Origin: Candidatus Peribacteria bacterium
Lineage (GTDB): Bacteria > Patescibacteriota > Gracilibacteria > Peribacterales > Peribacteraceae
Assembly (NCBI GenBank): GCA_020632295.1
Contig: JACKFU010000002.1
Span: forward strand, 310,001 to 374,000
Direction of reading: 5' to 3'
DNA length: 64,000 bases
Made by a program: the position numbers and the translations under genes
In this document: one piece after another, positions 56,522 to 64,000 of the stretch
Layout: each line of letters begins with the position of its first letter
How positions within the stretch are numbered: the first letter of the stretch is position 1
The notes under the pieces: model-generated
What the model saw: the letters and a program-made list of their open reading frames with translations, nothing else
Told to the model about the DNA's origin: nothing
The model's database searches: none

Positions 56522-56974
56522 TTAGCGAGCCAGGTGAGCAAACGCCTTGTTGGCTTGCGCCATCTTGATAACATCCTGCTTCTTCTTGAAGGCATTTCCT
56601 TGGTCAGAGCTCGCATCAAGCAGCTCAAGCGCTAGGCGCTGTGCCATTGGCATGCCCTTACGGTCACGTGCGGCACCAATAATCCAGCGAATAGCCAGTG
56701 TCTGCTGACGCTTCGGTGTTACTTCGACAGGAACCTGGTAGACAGATCCACCGACACGCTTTGGTCGAACCTCAACGAGTGGGGTGACGTTTAGCATTGC
56801 TTTGTTAAACACTTCAAGCGGTGCATCTTTTGTTCGCGTTTTAATGATTTCCATCGAATCCCAGAAAATCTTACGCGCAATGCTCTTCTTTCCCTGCTGC
56901 ATGATGCAGTTGATGAATTTTTCAATCACTGGGTCGCTATCCTTTGGCACGTAGGTTTTTACTTTAGTGGCCAT
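56522..56974 (-). CDS. rpsG: 30S ribosomal protein S7
   Basis: 150 residues. S7 nucleates the 30S head by binding 16S rRNA. The N-terminus is slightly divergent (KTYVPKDSDPVIEKFINCIMQQGKK), followed by the family blocks KAMLNVTPLVEVRPKRVGGSVYQVPVEVTPKRQQTLAIRWI and AQRLALELLDASSDQGNAFKKKQDVIKMAQANKAFAHLA. Second gene of rpsL-rpsG-fusA. Confidence 0.97.
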   Translation of the reverse strand: MATKVKTYVPKDSDPVIEKFINCIMQQGKKSIARKIFWDSMEIIKTRTKDAPLEVFNKAMLNVTPLVEVRPKRVGGSVYQVPVEVTPKRQQTLAIRWIIGAARDRKGMPMAQRLALELLDASSDQGNAFKKKQDVIKMAQANKAFAHLAR

Positions 56975-56985
56975 GGGCTTAAGAA

Positions 56986-57022
56986 GTTAGAGTGTTAGAG
57001 TGTTAGAGTGTTAGAGTTTTAG
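56986..57022. repeat. GTTAGAGT tandem between rpsL and rpsG
   Basis: Four near-perfect GTTAGAGT units followed by GTTTTAGG in the gap upstream of rpsG. Confidence 0.8.
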
Positions 57023-57026
57023 GAAT

Positions 57027-57449
57027 TTAAGAACCTTTGGGTTTCTTGGCACCGTAGCGTGAACGTCCTTGCTTGCGGTTCTGGACTCCTTCGGTATCAA
57101 GAACACCACGAACAATGTGGTAACGCACACCTGGAAGGTCTTTTACGCGTCCTCCTCGAACAAGCACAACGGAGTGCTCCTGGAGGTTGTGTCCTTCACC
57201 CATGATGTAGGCCTTTACTTCGTGACCATTCGTCAGACGTACACGGGCAATCTTACGAAGAGCCGAGTTTGGCTTCTTTGGCGTCATCGTCGTTACCTTA
57301 ATACACACGCCACGCTTGAAAGGGCTTCCCTTTCTCGCAGGAACGTTACGAAGCTTGAGTGCATTCCAGCCATACTGGAGCGCTGGTGACTTGCTTTTTT
57401 TCACCTTGTCTTTTCGGCCTTTACGGATGAGTTGATTAACGGTTGGCAT
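57027..57449 (-). CDS. rpsL: 30S ribosomal protein S12
   Basis: 140 residues from ATG 57449 (MPTVNQLIRKGRKDK), the universal S12 start. An ORF start at 57491 would add unrelated residues. S12 lies at the decoding centre; TPKKPNSALRKIARVRLTNGHEVKAYIMGEGHNLQEHSVVLVRGGRVKDLPGVRYHIVRG is intact. The first gene of the str group, separated by about 125 nt from its predicted +1. Confidence 0.97.
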   Translation of the reverse strand: MPTVNQLIRKGRKDKVKKSKSPALQYGWNALKLRNVPARKGSPFKRGVCIKVTTMTPKKPNSALRKIARVRLTNGHEVKAYIMGEGHNLQEHSVVLVRGGRVKDLPGVRYHIVRGVLDTEGVQNRKQGRSRYGAKKPKGS

Positions 57450-57596
57450 AATATTCAATGGAAACCGCCCGACGGCGCCATTTATCGGCACCCAAGATCA
57501 GGCACGGGACACACTAAAGGCTTCCTGGGAGGAAGTAAAGGAGAAAACTGCCAAAAACTGATTCTACGAAAGACCTTGAATATTGTACCTGGGTCT
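57450..57596 (-). promoter_or_regulatory. rpsL leader with promoter and hairpin
   Basis: A TACAAT box (57582-57587) predicts +1 near 57575, so the rpsL message has a leader of about 125 nt, unlike most genes here. It contains a small hairpin CTTCC-tggga-GGAAG (57521-57535) and a GC-rich segment GGCGCCGTCGGGCGG (57464-57478). It may hold an autoregulatory site; no known motif is recognised. Confidence 0.45.
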
Positions 57597-59204
57597 TTAT
57601 TCCTTACCTCTAATAAAGGCGCTTTTATGAATCATGCGTTGAGTTTCAATATTCTTTGATTTTTTTGCCACCGCTATAAGTTGTTTGTAGATTTTTTTAT
57701 CTGCATTGTACATAAACAGAATGAGCTGATCATTTTTTAGCAGCATTTGCATGCCTTCATCGTTACCTCTGGTAACTAGTTCTTTGACTGTATTTTTCCA
57801 CCCATTTTCATCCAAATTATACAACATCATTTGTTTGCTCAAGTCATTTGCTTCGAAGAAGAGCTTTGCCTTTGCTTCAATAGAAAGGGTGGACATAATG
57901 GCACTTGCCATTTCTGGTTTACCACTTGGATTCCAGAAGCGTTCGCCTTTCCAGAAAATGGATGTATCTGCAGTAAGAGCTCTGACTGCAGTATCGCTGA
58001 ATACTTCATCTGCAAGTTGATCTGGTTCTCCTAGTGCTCCTACAGCATCTTTCGTCCAGTACTTGGTGTATTCTCGTAAGACAAGATCCGTAAAGAGTGT
58101 CGGGTCCTCCGACACAAGACGAGATACCTCTCTCCTGTAATGCGGTAAGCCTGCATGTTTACTTGGCTCGCCCGGGAACTGCTCGTTGCGGTCGTTTTCT
58201 ACCTCTACCCATGTTGGAATACGCTTGAGGCGATCTGGGTAGTAGCGAATAGCACCTGGTTGCTCTACAGTTGTTTCATCGATCATCTGGAGGAAGAGGT
58301 GCATCTGCTCTGCCCCTGCTCCATCACGTGTTCCAACGAGTTCATCTTCTCTTCCCTGCAGAATAGAAGGATCTCTTTTTGCTGCATCACAAAGAAGTTG
58401 GATGTACGCCATTGGACGCTTCTTCTTGAAGGTGTCGATAACTTCAGGCTTTGCTTTCTCGTATTCGCGCAACTTATCTGGAGATGCATTAAGGTCATCA
58501 CGAATCGCTTCCATTGCAGCAAACTCGCTCTTAAAGGAACGCAGTGCATCAAGAATGGTATTCCACATTCCCAAATTATCCGTGCGAGCGCCGGCACTAT
58601 ATCTCTGGAGTTCTGCTGCACGCCTTTCCTGTGCAGCAACACGTTTGTTAAAGTCTTCAATACTTTCATGGAGAACATCGCGCTCTAGCGATGCTCCCGG
58701 CGCTGCTGTTAGGCCTTTTTTCTTGCCCTCTACATGTTCTATAGCTGCACCAATCATTGTTGTGTCTCCTTGGGTAACAGAGAGGTTTGCGCCATCAAAT
58801 TCAAACACCAACCCTTCGACACCACGCTTTCCAGGGAACAGTGCCTGAAGCTTCTTACACTCTGTAATCATCTTTCTCGTCATGACAGGAAGCTCCCTAT
58901 TTTGTTCCCAGACATTGAGCCGCTCGATTGCATTACCAGTGAGCGCCTCTGCATAAGAAACATCGACTTCCGGTGCATATGCTCTGCCGGTAGCATCATC
59001 TGTCGAGTTTTGCGCTATGTCATCTGCTCTTTTGGCAATTTTATCCGACTGCTTACGGAAATCTGAGATAACCTCACCTCTGTCTTTCAACGTTTCTTTT
59101 CTTCGAGCAAGTATCTCACGAATATCTGGTGAAAAATAGGCAAGACGCTTCTCTCTAGAGGAGTAGCCTGATGTGCCGAATGTTTTATGTGGCAGCTTTC
59201 CCAT
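57597..59204 (-). CDS. Unrecognised 535-residue helical protein (large partner, pair B)
   Basis: 535 residues, no family recognised. Hydrophilic and mainly helical, with no signal or membrane segment. The basic start (SSREKRLAYFSPDIREILARRKETL) is followed by a coiled-coil-like region (about 190-260). A mid-segment GVEGLVFEFDGANLSVTQGDTT (about 128-150) looks like a small beta hairpin. The C-terminal part ends with MIHKSAFIRGKE. The ATG overlaps the stop of the 114-residue gene upstream (TAATG). Same architecture as the pair at 59618-61452. Confidence 0.7.
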   Translation of the reverse strand: MGKLPHKTFGTSGYSSREKRLAYFSPDIREILARRKETLKDRGEVISDFRKQSDKIAKRADDIAQNSTDDATGRAYAPEVDVSYAEALTGNAIERLNVWEQNRELPVMTRKMITECKKLQALFPGKRGVEGLVFEFDGANLSVTQGDTTMIGAAIEHVEGKKKGLTAAPGASLERDVLHESIEDFNKRVAAQERRAAELQRYSAGARTDNLGMWNTILDALRSFKSEFAAMEAIRDDLNASPDKLREYEKAKPEVIDTFKKKRPMAYIQLLCDAAKRDPSILQGREDELVGTRDGAGAEQMHLFLQMIDETTVEQPGAIRYYPDRLKRIPTWVEVENDRNEQFPGEPSKHAGLPHYRREVSRLVSEDPTLFTDLVLREYTKYWTKDAVGALGEPDQLADEVFSDTAVRALTADTSIFWKGERFWNPSGKPEMASAIMSTLSIEAKAKLFFEANDLSKQMMLYNLDENGWKNTVKELVTRGNDEGMQMLLKNDQLILFMYNADKKIYKQLIAVAKKSKNIETQRMIHKSAFIRGKE

Positions 59205-59548
59205 TATGTATTGGGTTCATTAAAATCTTCTAACCCCTTCTCTGCAGCTTCTACCTCTTCTTGGCGCTCTTGATGCTCCATGTGCCGCACCTTTTCTTTT
59301 TGCTGATGTGCAATATTGCGAGCGATATGATCTTGACCGATTCCACGAAGATCCATGAGACGTACTACTTCTGCAAATGCAGCAGTGTACTTTTCTATGC
59401 GAGCAGCACTATCAATAGGAGAATCACCTGTAAATTGCTCCTCAAGTTTGTCGATAGCACCAAGCTTTAACTCGGGAACACCGATAGACTGCATAAGCTC
59501 GTCATAGATTTCACGTCCTTCCGCTGAAATGGTTTGGTTTTGTGTCAT
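59204..59548 (-). CDS. Unrecognised 114-residue helical protein (small partner, pair B)
   Basis: 114 residues from ATG 59548. All-helical and acidic. EIYDELMQSIGVPELKLGAIDKLEEQFTG and ARIEKYTAAFAEVVRLMDLRG resemble in pattern the small partner of pair A (WLFNDLMSQIEPDLTSANRAKTV; KLSSYEEAFHEFMRRWPG). A charged helix forms the tail. TGG+TATACT puts +1 exactly at the ATG, so the pair has its own leaderless promoter. Its stop overlaps the large partner's start. Confidence 0.7.
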   Translation of the reverse strand: MTQNQTISAEGREIYDELMQSIGVPELKLGAIDKLEEQFTGDSPIDSAARIEKYTAAFAEVVRLMDLRGIGQDHIARNIAHQQKEKVRHMEHQERQEEVEAAEKGLEDFNEPNT

Positions 59549-59554
59549 CGAAAT

Positions 59555-59563
59555 AGTATACCA
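59555..59563 (-). promoter_or_regulatory. Extended -10 promoter of pair B
   Basis: TGG+TATACT ends exactly 6 nt before the ATG at 59548. Confidence 0.7.
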
Positions 59564-59617
59564 CAATTTTCATTTCGACGAAATACCTAAAATAGAGCTT
59601 AAATATATAATTTAAGG

Positions 59618-61120
59618 CTAAAGAGCATCGAGCAGGGTTTTGAGATGATCGAACCAATCATCGCCATTACGGTCTTTAAATCCTCTTGCAATAGAAGCGA
59701 GGCCACGCTCCCAAACCGAGTTGCTACCACCTGCTTCTGCCTTTATTTTCGACCAAAGCATTTTTAATTTTGCTGACTTACCTGGATTTAAAAATGCAGC
59801 GTCATCTAGTTCACGCATCCAATGAAGGTCTGCTGTTGTTATTCCTGACGCATCGAGCACTTCTTCAATGTGGAAGATTTCTCCTGCATGCTTGTTTAGC
59901 CGTCCTAGAAGAGGATTCTTAAAGAAATCAATCCCTTGTGCATTAGCAAAATCCTTGTTGATAGTGTCAGGCAGTGTCTGGAAGAACTGGTTAAAAAGTT
60001 CTGCCTGTCCGTCACTGAAGAGCCCTCCTTCGGTAATCAGTTGCATAACTGTAGGTGAACTCTGCATTGTTGCAAGCATTTGAATTGTCGTATCGAAATC
60101 TACAAACAGCACTTCTCCACCGATACCGTTATTTCGCTCACCATAGACCTGTACAACTCCTCTAAACGGCTCTTCTCCTTGCAAATATTCTCCTGCCTCA
60201 TCCATACGACCTCCTGGCTTTTCAACAATATAGGTATGAGGTTTTCCTTCATTATCATTCCCTGTATCGACAATTCTCCATCGGAACGTATTAACGTTTA
60301 CAGATGGATCTAAATAGACCTTTGCTTCTTGCTCAACAACTCCTCGATGCCTCGCAGGTACTGCATTTATAAACTCCTGCCCCTTGTTTTCTGGCTTCTC
60401 GTTAAAACGACCCAATTCTCCAGATAGTGCTCTTCCCCCTCCACCAAGAACATTGGATCCTATTCGAGACAATCTTCCATTGTAATATGTCCCAGGTACT
60501 TTCATATTCTTTTGCCAGCTACTACTACGAAAGAGTTCGTGATTTCCTGCTAGGCCTCCTTGTGTTTGGATTTTATCCATAGAAAAATTCCACGCCCTTT
60601 GTAGCGCATCTGTAATGCCTACAAGCCCCTTTTGCATATCAGGCATACGCCAGATATGACGTGTTGCATCATTCATAAATTGGTCAAATGTGCCCGCGCC
60701 TCCTGCTTGATCTATATCTTTTTCAATATCTCCAGATGACTCTAACTCTGGAGCATCCATACGATATTTTCCCATAGCCCGTGCGCGTTCTACTCCCGCG
60801 CGAAGTCGCTCATCACTAAATTGCTGTTTTCCAATAATCGTATTCACAACATTTTTTATGCCATTTTTTAGCATTTCTTTAAATTGTCCCCCTGTCATCT
60901 TTTCATTTCTGTCGCCATATTCTGCTTCAACACGCTCTCTCATTCCTTTCCCCTCATCATCCACATGCCCCCTTGGAACATTGTCTGTATTATACGGGTT
61001 GGTATTAAATTCTATTTCTCCAAGATTCTCAATGCCACCTGGCTCAGGTATTTCTGCCATAAAGAGTTCACGCTTCTCGTGTAGAATATATTGCCGCTTA
61101 GGAAGAAACCTTCGTAGCAT
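59618..61120 (-). CDS. Unrecognised 500-residue protein (large partner, pair A)
   Basis: 500 residues, no family recognised. The basic N-terminus (MLRRFLPKRQYILHEKR) leads to a region rich in Asn/Gly/Asp. A central beta-like part (VYLDPSVNVNTFRWRIVDTGND..., GEVLFVDFDTTIQML) is followed by helices to the C-terminus (LWSKIKAEAGGSNSVWERGL). No signal peptide or membrane helix. The ATG overlaps the stop of the 110-residue gene (TAATG), so the pair is translationally coupled. Confidence 0.7.
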   Translation of the reverse strand: MLRRFLPKRQYILHEKRELFMAEIPEPGGIENLGEIEFNTNPYNTDNVPRGHVDDEGKGMRERVEAEYGDRNEKMTGGQFKEMLKNGIKNVVNTIIGKQQFSDERLRAGVERARAMGKYRMDAPELESSGDIEKDIDQAGGAGTFDQFMNDATRHIWRMPDMQKGLVGITDALQRAWNFSMDKIQTQGGLAGNHELFRSSSWQKNMKVPGTYYNGRLSRIGSNVLGGGGRALSGELGRFNEKPENKGQEFINAVPARHRGVVEQEAKVYLDPSVNVNTFRWRIVDTGNDNEGKPHTYIVEKPGGRMDEAGEYLQGEEPFRGVVQVYGERNNGIGGEVLFVDFDTTIQMLATMQSSPTVMQLITEGGLFSDGQAELFNQFFQTLPDTINKDFANAQGIDFFKNPLLGRLNKHAGEIFHIEEVLDASGITTADLHWMRELDDAAFLNPGKSAKLKMLWSKIKAEAGGSNSVWERGLASIARGFKDRNGDDWFDHLKTLLDAL

Positions 61121-61452
61121 TAGCGATTGGGATTAGAGTTTAGTTTTCTCTCTATTTCAGCCATTTCTTCGGATTCTTTCTGCAAAATAGACTGCTGAAA
61201 TTTCTTCGTTTCCCTATTCACTTCTTCAACCATTTGCTCGACATAGCCCGGCCATCTACGCATAAACTCATGAAATGCCTCTTCATATGAAGAGAGTTTT
61301 TCTTTCAATGCCTCTGGAGAGAGAGTGCTAAGCATGGCAACAGTCTTTGCCCTGTTAGCACTTGTAAGATCTGGTTCAATTTGACTCATTAGATCATTGA
61401 ATAACCAATCTTTTAGTTCTTCTTTGGACTGTCTCTTTGGAAGAGTAAGCAT
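61120..61452 (-). CDS. Unrecognised 110-residue helical protein (small partner, pair A)
   Basis: 110 residues from ATG 61452. All-helical, with a charged C-terminal helix (ETKKFQQSILQKESEEMAEIERKL). It resembles the small partner of pair B in pattern and position. TGG+TATAAT (61478-61486) predicts a 19-nt leader; the ORF's upstream extension would run through this promoter and the rpoC terminator. Confidence 0.7.
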   Translation of the reverse strand: MLTLPKRQSKEELKDWLFNDLMSQIEPDLTSANRAKTVAMLSTLSPEALKEKLSSYEEAFHEFMRRWPGYVEQMVEEVNRETKKFQQSILQKESEEMAEIERKLNSNPNR

Positions 61453-61477
61453 GGGTTTGTTTTGTATGTTCTCTACT

Positions 61478-61486
61478 ATTATACCA
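61478..61486 (-). promoter_or_regulatory. Extended -10 promoter of pair A
   Basis: TGG+TATAAT immediately downstream of the rpoC terminator; predicted +1 61471, ATG 61452. Confidence 0.7.
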
Positions 61487-61510
61487 AAAAACCCCCACAT
61501 TTCCCAGACC

Positions 61511-61537
61511 AAAAAAGAGCCCCGCTGAGAGGCTCTT
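61511..61537 (-). terminator. Intrinsic terminator of rpoC
   Basis: On the minus strand AGAGCC-tctcagcg-GGGCTCT is followed by TTTTTT. It separates rpoC from the promoter of pair A. Confidence 0.9.
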
Positions 61538-61557
61538 CTTAGCATTGAACAAATTTT

Positions 61558-64000
61558 TTATTCAGACATTTCCTCTTCTGAATGCTCTCCAGGACGATCT
61601 CCACCCTGGCCAAAGCGCTCACGGTAGACCTCTCCAGTTGGGATAAGGCGACCGATAATCACGTTTTCTTTGAGTCCCTGGAGGGTATCGACCTTGCGTG
61701 TGGTGGCTGCTTCCACGAGTACACGAATAGTCTCCTGGAAAGAGGCCCCGGCAAGCCATGAGTCTGTAGCGAGCGCAGCTCGGGTAATTCCAAGGAGGAG
61801 CTGTTCGTAGGTTGCTCTCTTCTTGCCCTCTTTAACGAGCAAGTCGTTTTCATAGTCAACGTCACCAAGGTCTACCGTTTCTCCGGGGAGGAAGCTTGTA
61901 TCACCTGCATCGACGATGCGCACCTTCGAGAACATCTTACGGACAATAATCTCCAAGTGTTTATCGTTAATCGTCTGTCCTTGTGATGCGTAGATGCTCT
62001 GTACCTCCTGCACAATGTAGTTCTCTACAGCGTATGCACCTTGCTTTGCGAGGAGATCTTGGAGGTCATAGTGACCAAGGTTAATTGGCTGACCGACCTC
62101 AATGGTGCCGCTATTTTTTACAAGGAGTGATTCGCGTGGACCAAATTCGTAGCTTCGCTCCTGAATTTCTGCGTGCTTTACAACAACAATACCATCCTCA
62201 GTGGACTGTACCTTTCCAGCTATTTTTGCCTTGATGGCACTCTTATCCGTCGAAGACTTTGCAATAACTGTTCGCTCTTTAACGTCGTCGCCCTTCTTCA
62301 ACTGAATCTGATATCCAGTAGGGATAAGGTACGTATCTTCACCCTTCTCCTGCTCCACAATATGTACCATGGTCCGACCACCGCTTCGTGATACTTTGAC
62401 TTGACCAGCAATATCAGAAAGTACTGCAGGTGTACGTGGGCTGCGTGCTTCGAAGAGTTCTTCGACACGCGTAAGACCTTGGGTAATGTCGCTCCCTTCT
62501 GCTACACCTCCCATGTGGAACGTTCGCATCGTTAGCTGTGTACCCGGCTCACCGATACTTTGTGCAGCAATAATACCAACAGGTGTTCCCTGCATCACCA
62601 TGGAGTTAGAACCAAGATCCCAACCGTAACACTGGCGACAAACACCCTTACGCGTGCGGCACGTCATCAGTGAGCGAACAGGAACTTCCTCGACCTTATA
62701 CTCTGCAATTTTCTGCACCATGATGGTATCGATTTCGTCGTTGCGCTCACCGAGAACTTCTCCTCCTGCTGTGAGCTTTGCACCAAGGGTGCGACCGAAC
62801 ACGCGGCTTTCAAACTTTTCACCGATGCGCTCACTATCTTCACGCGTGATGATATGGACATCCTCAGAACCACAGTCGACTTCGCGGATGAGAATATCTT
62901 GAACAGCATCCACAAGACGACGTGTAAGGTATCCTGCTTCTGCTGTTTTAAGAGCAGTATCGGACTTACCTTTACGTCCTCCGTGCGTCGCGATGAAGTA
63001 TTCGAGAACAGAGAATCCATCTTTAAGGTTACTTTGAATTGGTAGCTCAATCGTTCGGCCAGATGGGTTTGCAACAAGACCCTTCATACCCGCAAGCTGC
63101 GTTACCTGTCCCCAGTTACCACGCGCTCCGGAGTCGATAACGTAGGAAATATCGTTTTCCTCATGCTGGAGGAAGGTATCGACCATCGCATTACTAATCT
63201 CATTCTTGGCTTTTGCCCATACTTTAATCGCATGGTTGTAGCGCTCCTCTCCGGTAACAAGACCCTTCCAGTAGTTATTGTTAATAATACGCACTTTCTC
63301 GTTTGCTTCTGCAAGAATCTCTTCTCGTGCTTTTGGAATAACCATGTCAGATGCGGCAATCGATACACCAGAAAGTGTTGCATACTTGAAACCAATCGTC
63401 TTTAAGTCATCAGCCAGTTTCACCGTCTTTTCGGTACCAGCAAGGCGGAGCGACTCTGCCATGAGGTAACTTAAGCCCTTCTTCTTCATGGTTTCGTTAA
63501 CGTATCCAAGTTCAGACGGCACGACTTCGTTAAAGAGGACACGACCAACTGATGTTTCGGTAAGTGTTTCCAAGCGCACTGTAACTTTGGCTTGAAGATC
63601 GATAATACCCTGATCGTACGCGAGAATCGCCTCTTTCGCGTTTGCAAAGATCATTCCCTCTCCCTTCTTTCCATCGTGTACCTGTGTAAGGTAGTAGCAA
63701 CCAAGCACCATGTCCTGTGATGGGTTAATCACCGGTTCACCAGCAGATGGCTTAAGGAGGTTGGTGTTCGCTGCCATTAATGTCCGTGCTTCTTCCTGTG
63801 CTCTATCCGAGAGTGGGACGTGCACAGCCATTTGGTCTCCGTCGAAGTCGGCGTTGAATGCAGCACACACGAGTGGGTGGAGCTGGATCGCCATACCTTC
63901 AATGAGCGTAGGCTGGAACGCCTGAATTCCGAGGCGGTGCAGCGTCGGCGCACGGTTAAGGAGAACATACTTATTCTTAATCACTTCTTCGAGAATATCC
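61558..64000 (-). CDS. rpoC: RNA polymerase beta' subunit, C-terminal two-thirds (5' end off window)
   Basis: The frame is open to the window edge (DILEEVIKNKYVLLNRAPTLHRLG upstream of any start), so only the N-terminal part is missing. The catalytic NADFDGDQMAVH lies at the visible start. It also has the zinc-binding CRTRKGVCRQCYG and the bridge helix/trigger loop region (GARGNWGQVTQLAGMKGLV, TGTQLTMRTFHMGGVAEG-type). The C-terminal end (FGQGGDRPGEHSEEEMSE) is short and acidic. Its 3' end carries the intrinsic terminator. Confidence 0.98.
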   Translation of the reverse strand, partial: DILEEVIKNKYVLLNRAPTLHRLGIQAFQPTLIEGMAIQLHPLVCAAFNADFDGDQMAVHVPLSDRAQEEARTLMAANTNLLKPSAGEPVINPSQDMVLGCYYLTQVHDGKKGEGMIFANAKEAILAYDQGIIDLQAKVTVRLETLTETSVGRVLFNEVVPSELGYVNETMKKKGLSYLMAESLRLAGTEKTVKLADDLKTIGFKYATLSGVSIAASDMVIPKAREEILAEANEKVRIINNNYWKGLVTGEERYNHAIKVWAKAKNEISNAMVDTFLQHEENDISYVIDSGARGNWGQVTQLAGMKGLVANPSGRTIELPIQSNLKDGFSVLEYFIATHGGRKGKSDTALKTAEAGYLTRRLVDAVQDILIREVDCGSEDVHIITREDSERIGEKFESRVFGRTLGAKLTAGGEVLGERNDEIDTIMVQKIAEYKVEEVPVRSLMTCRTRKGVCRQCYGWDLGSNSMVMQGTPVGIIAAQSIGEPGTQLTMRTFHMGGVAEGSDITQGLTRVEELFEARSPRTPAVLSDIAGQVKVSRSGGRTMVHIVEQEKGEDTYLIPTGYQIQLKKGDDVKERTVIAKSSTDKSAIKAKIAGKVQSTEDGIVVVKHAEIQERSYEFGPRESLLVKNSGTIEVGQPINLGHYDLQDLLAKQGAYAVENYIVQEVQSIYASQGQTINDKHLEIIVRKMFSKVRIVDAGDTSFLPGETVDLGDVDYENDLLVKEGKKRATYEQLLLGITRAALATDSWLAGASFQETIRVLVEAATTRKVDTLQGLKENVIIGRLIPTGEVYRERFGQGGDRPGEHSEEEMSE

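Noticed and set aside
35608..57022. CRISPR-like array from the GTTAGAGT tandems
   Set aside because: Units are 8-9 bp, contiguous and without unique spacers; no cas genes.

Overview
The window reads as chromosome from a small-genome bacterium of the Candidate Phyla Radiation / Patescibacteria, probably close to Peregrinibacteria. This placement is an inference from gene style and content: core information-processing genes in short operons, a class II ribonucleotide reductase, S-layer-homology (SLH) envelope proteins, CPR-type membrane-anchored TraD/VirB4-like ATPases, a VirB2-like pilin, a four-helix-bundle protein flanked by repeats, and very little biosynthesis. The standard genetic code is used, since TGA stops are present. 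I saw no transposase, integrase, phage gene or CRISPR array.

Layout. 1-470 is the 5' half of a dTDP-rhamnose reductase-like gene. 531-6821 holds ftsK-rdgB and, on the other strand, an AddA-like helicase-nuclease with a small membrane protein. 6968-9150 has a DUF378 protein, rpoD with a C-terminal zinc ribbon, and an orphan. 9119-14760 is leuS-rsmF-dnaG (minus). 14830-19572 carries der, a LOG protein with an overlapping 47-residue peptide, ybaB-mltG and a CPA2 antiporter. 19571-27000 has the four-helix cassette, TraD-like ATPase 1, RlpA and 3D/peptidoglycan-binding wall proteins, two orphans and an M24 peptidase. 27002-33218 has a duplicated pilin with a PKD protein, tRNA-His, an SGNH-MBOAT-microprotein cassette and hisS. 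33222-40839 has gyrB, rpsU, an SLH-PDZ-S41 protease, PrsW, glyS and an orphan. 41100-48340 has rpsB-tsf, a lone response regulator, TraD-like ATPase 2, an SLH-sortase, ychF and an RNHCP protein. 48702-54316 has nrdJ behind a pair of NrdR boxes, a flavoprotein, a ribD that lacks its C-terminal end, and a YerC/TrpR-like regulator. 54373-64000 is the str region (fusA, rpsG, rpsL, rpoC on the minus strand), interrupted between rpsL and rpoC by four unrecognised genes arranged as two small-large pairs.

Three themes run through the window. (1) For about 30 genes, at either strand, a recognisable -10 box (often extended TGnTAnnnT) ends only 6-11 nt before the start codon and no Shine-Dalgarno sequence is present. 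This predicts pervasive leaderless transcription, and it fixes several starts, including GTG and TTG ones. (2) Short dispersed repeats sit both between genes and in frame inside core enzymes (rsmF, leuS, ribD, nrdJ, an M24 peptidase, the PKD protein). ribD carries three kinds. (3) The cell envelope is the main accessory function: SLH proteins, a sortase, a wall protease, lytic and peptidoglycan-binding proteins, a pilin and an O-acyl-transfer cassette. The candidates for undescribed biology are the paired small-large genes between rpoC and rpsL, the duplicated pilin/PKD operon together with two orphan TraD-like ATPases, and the sigma factor with a zinc ribbon.
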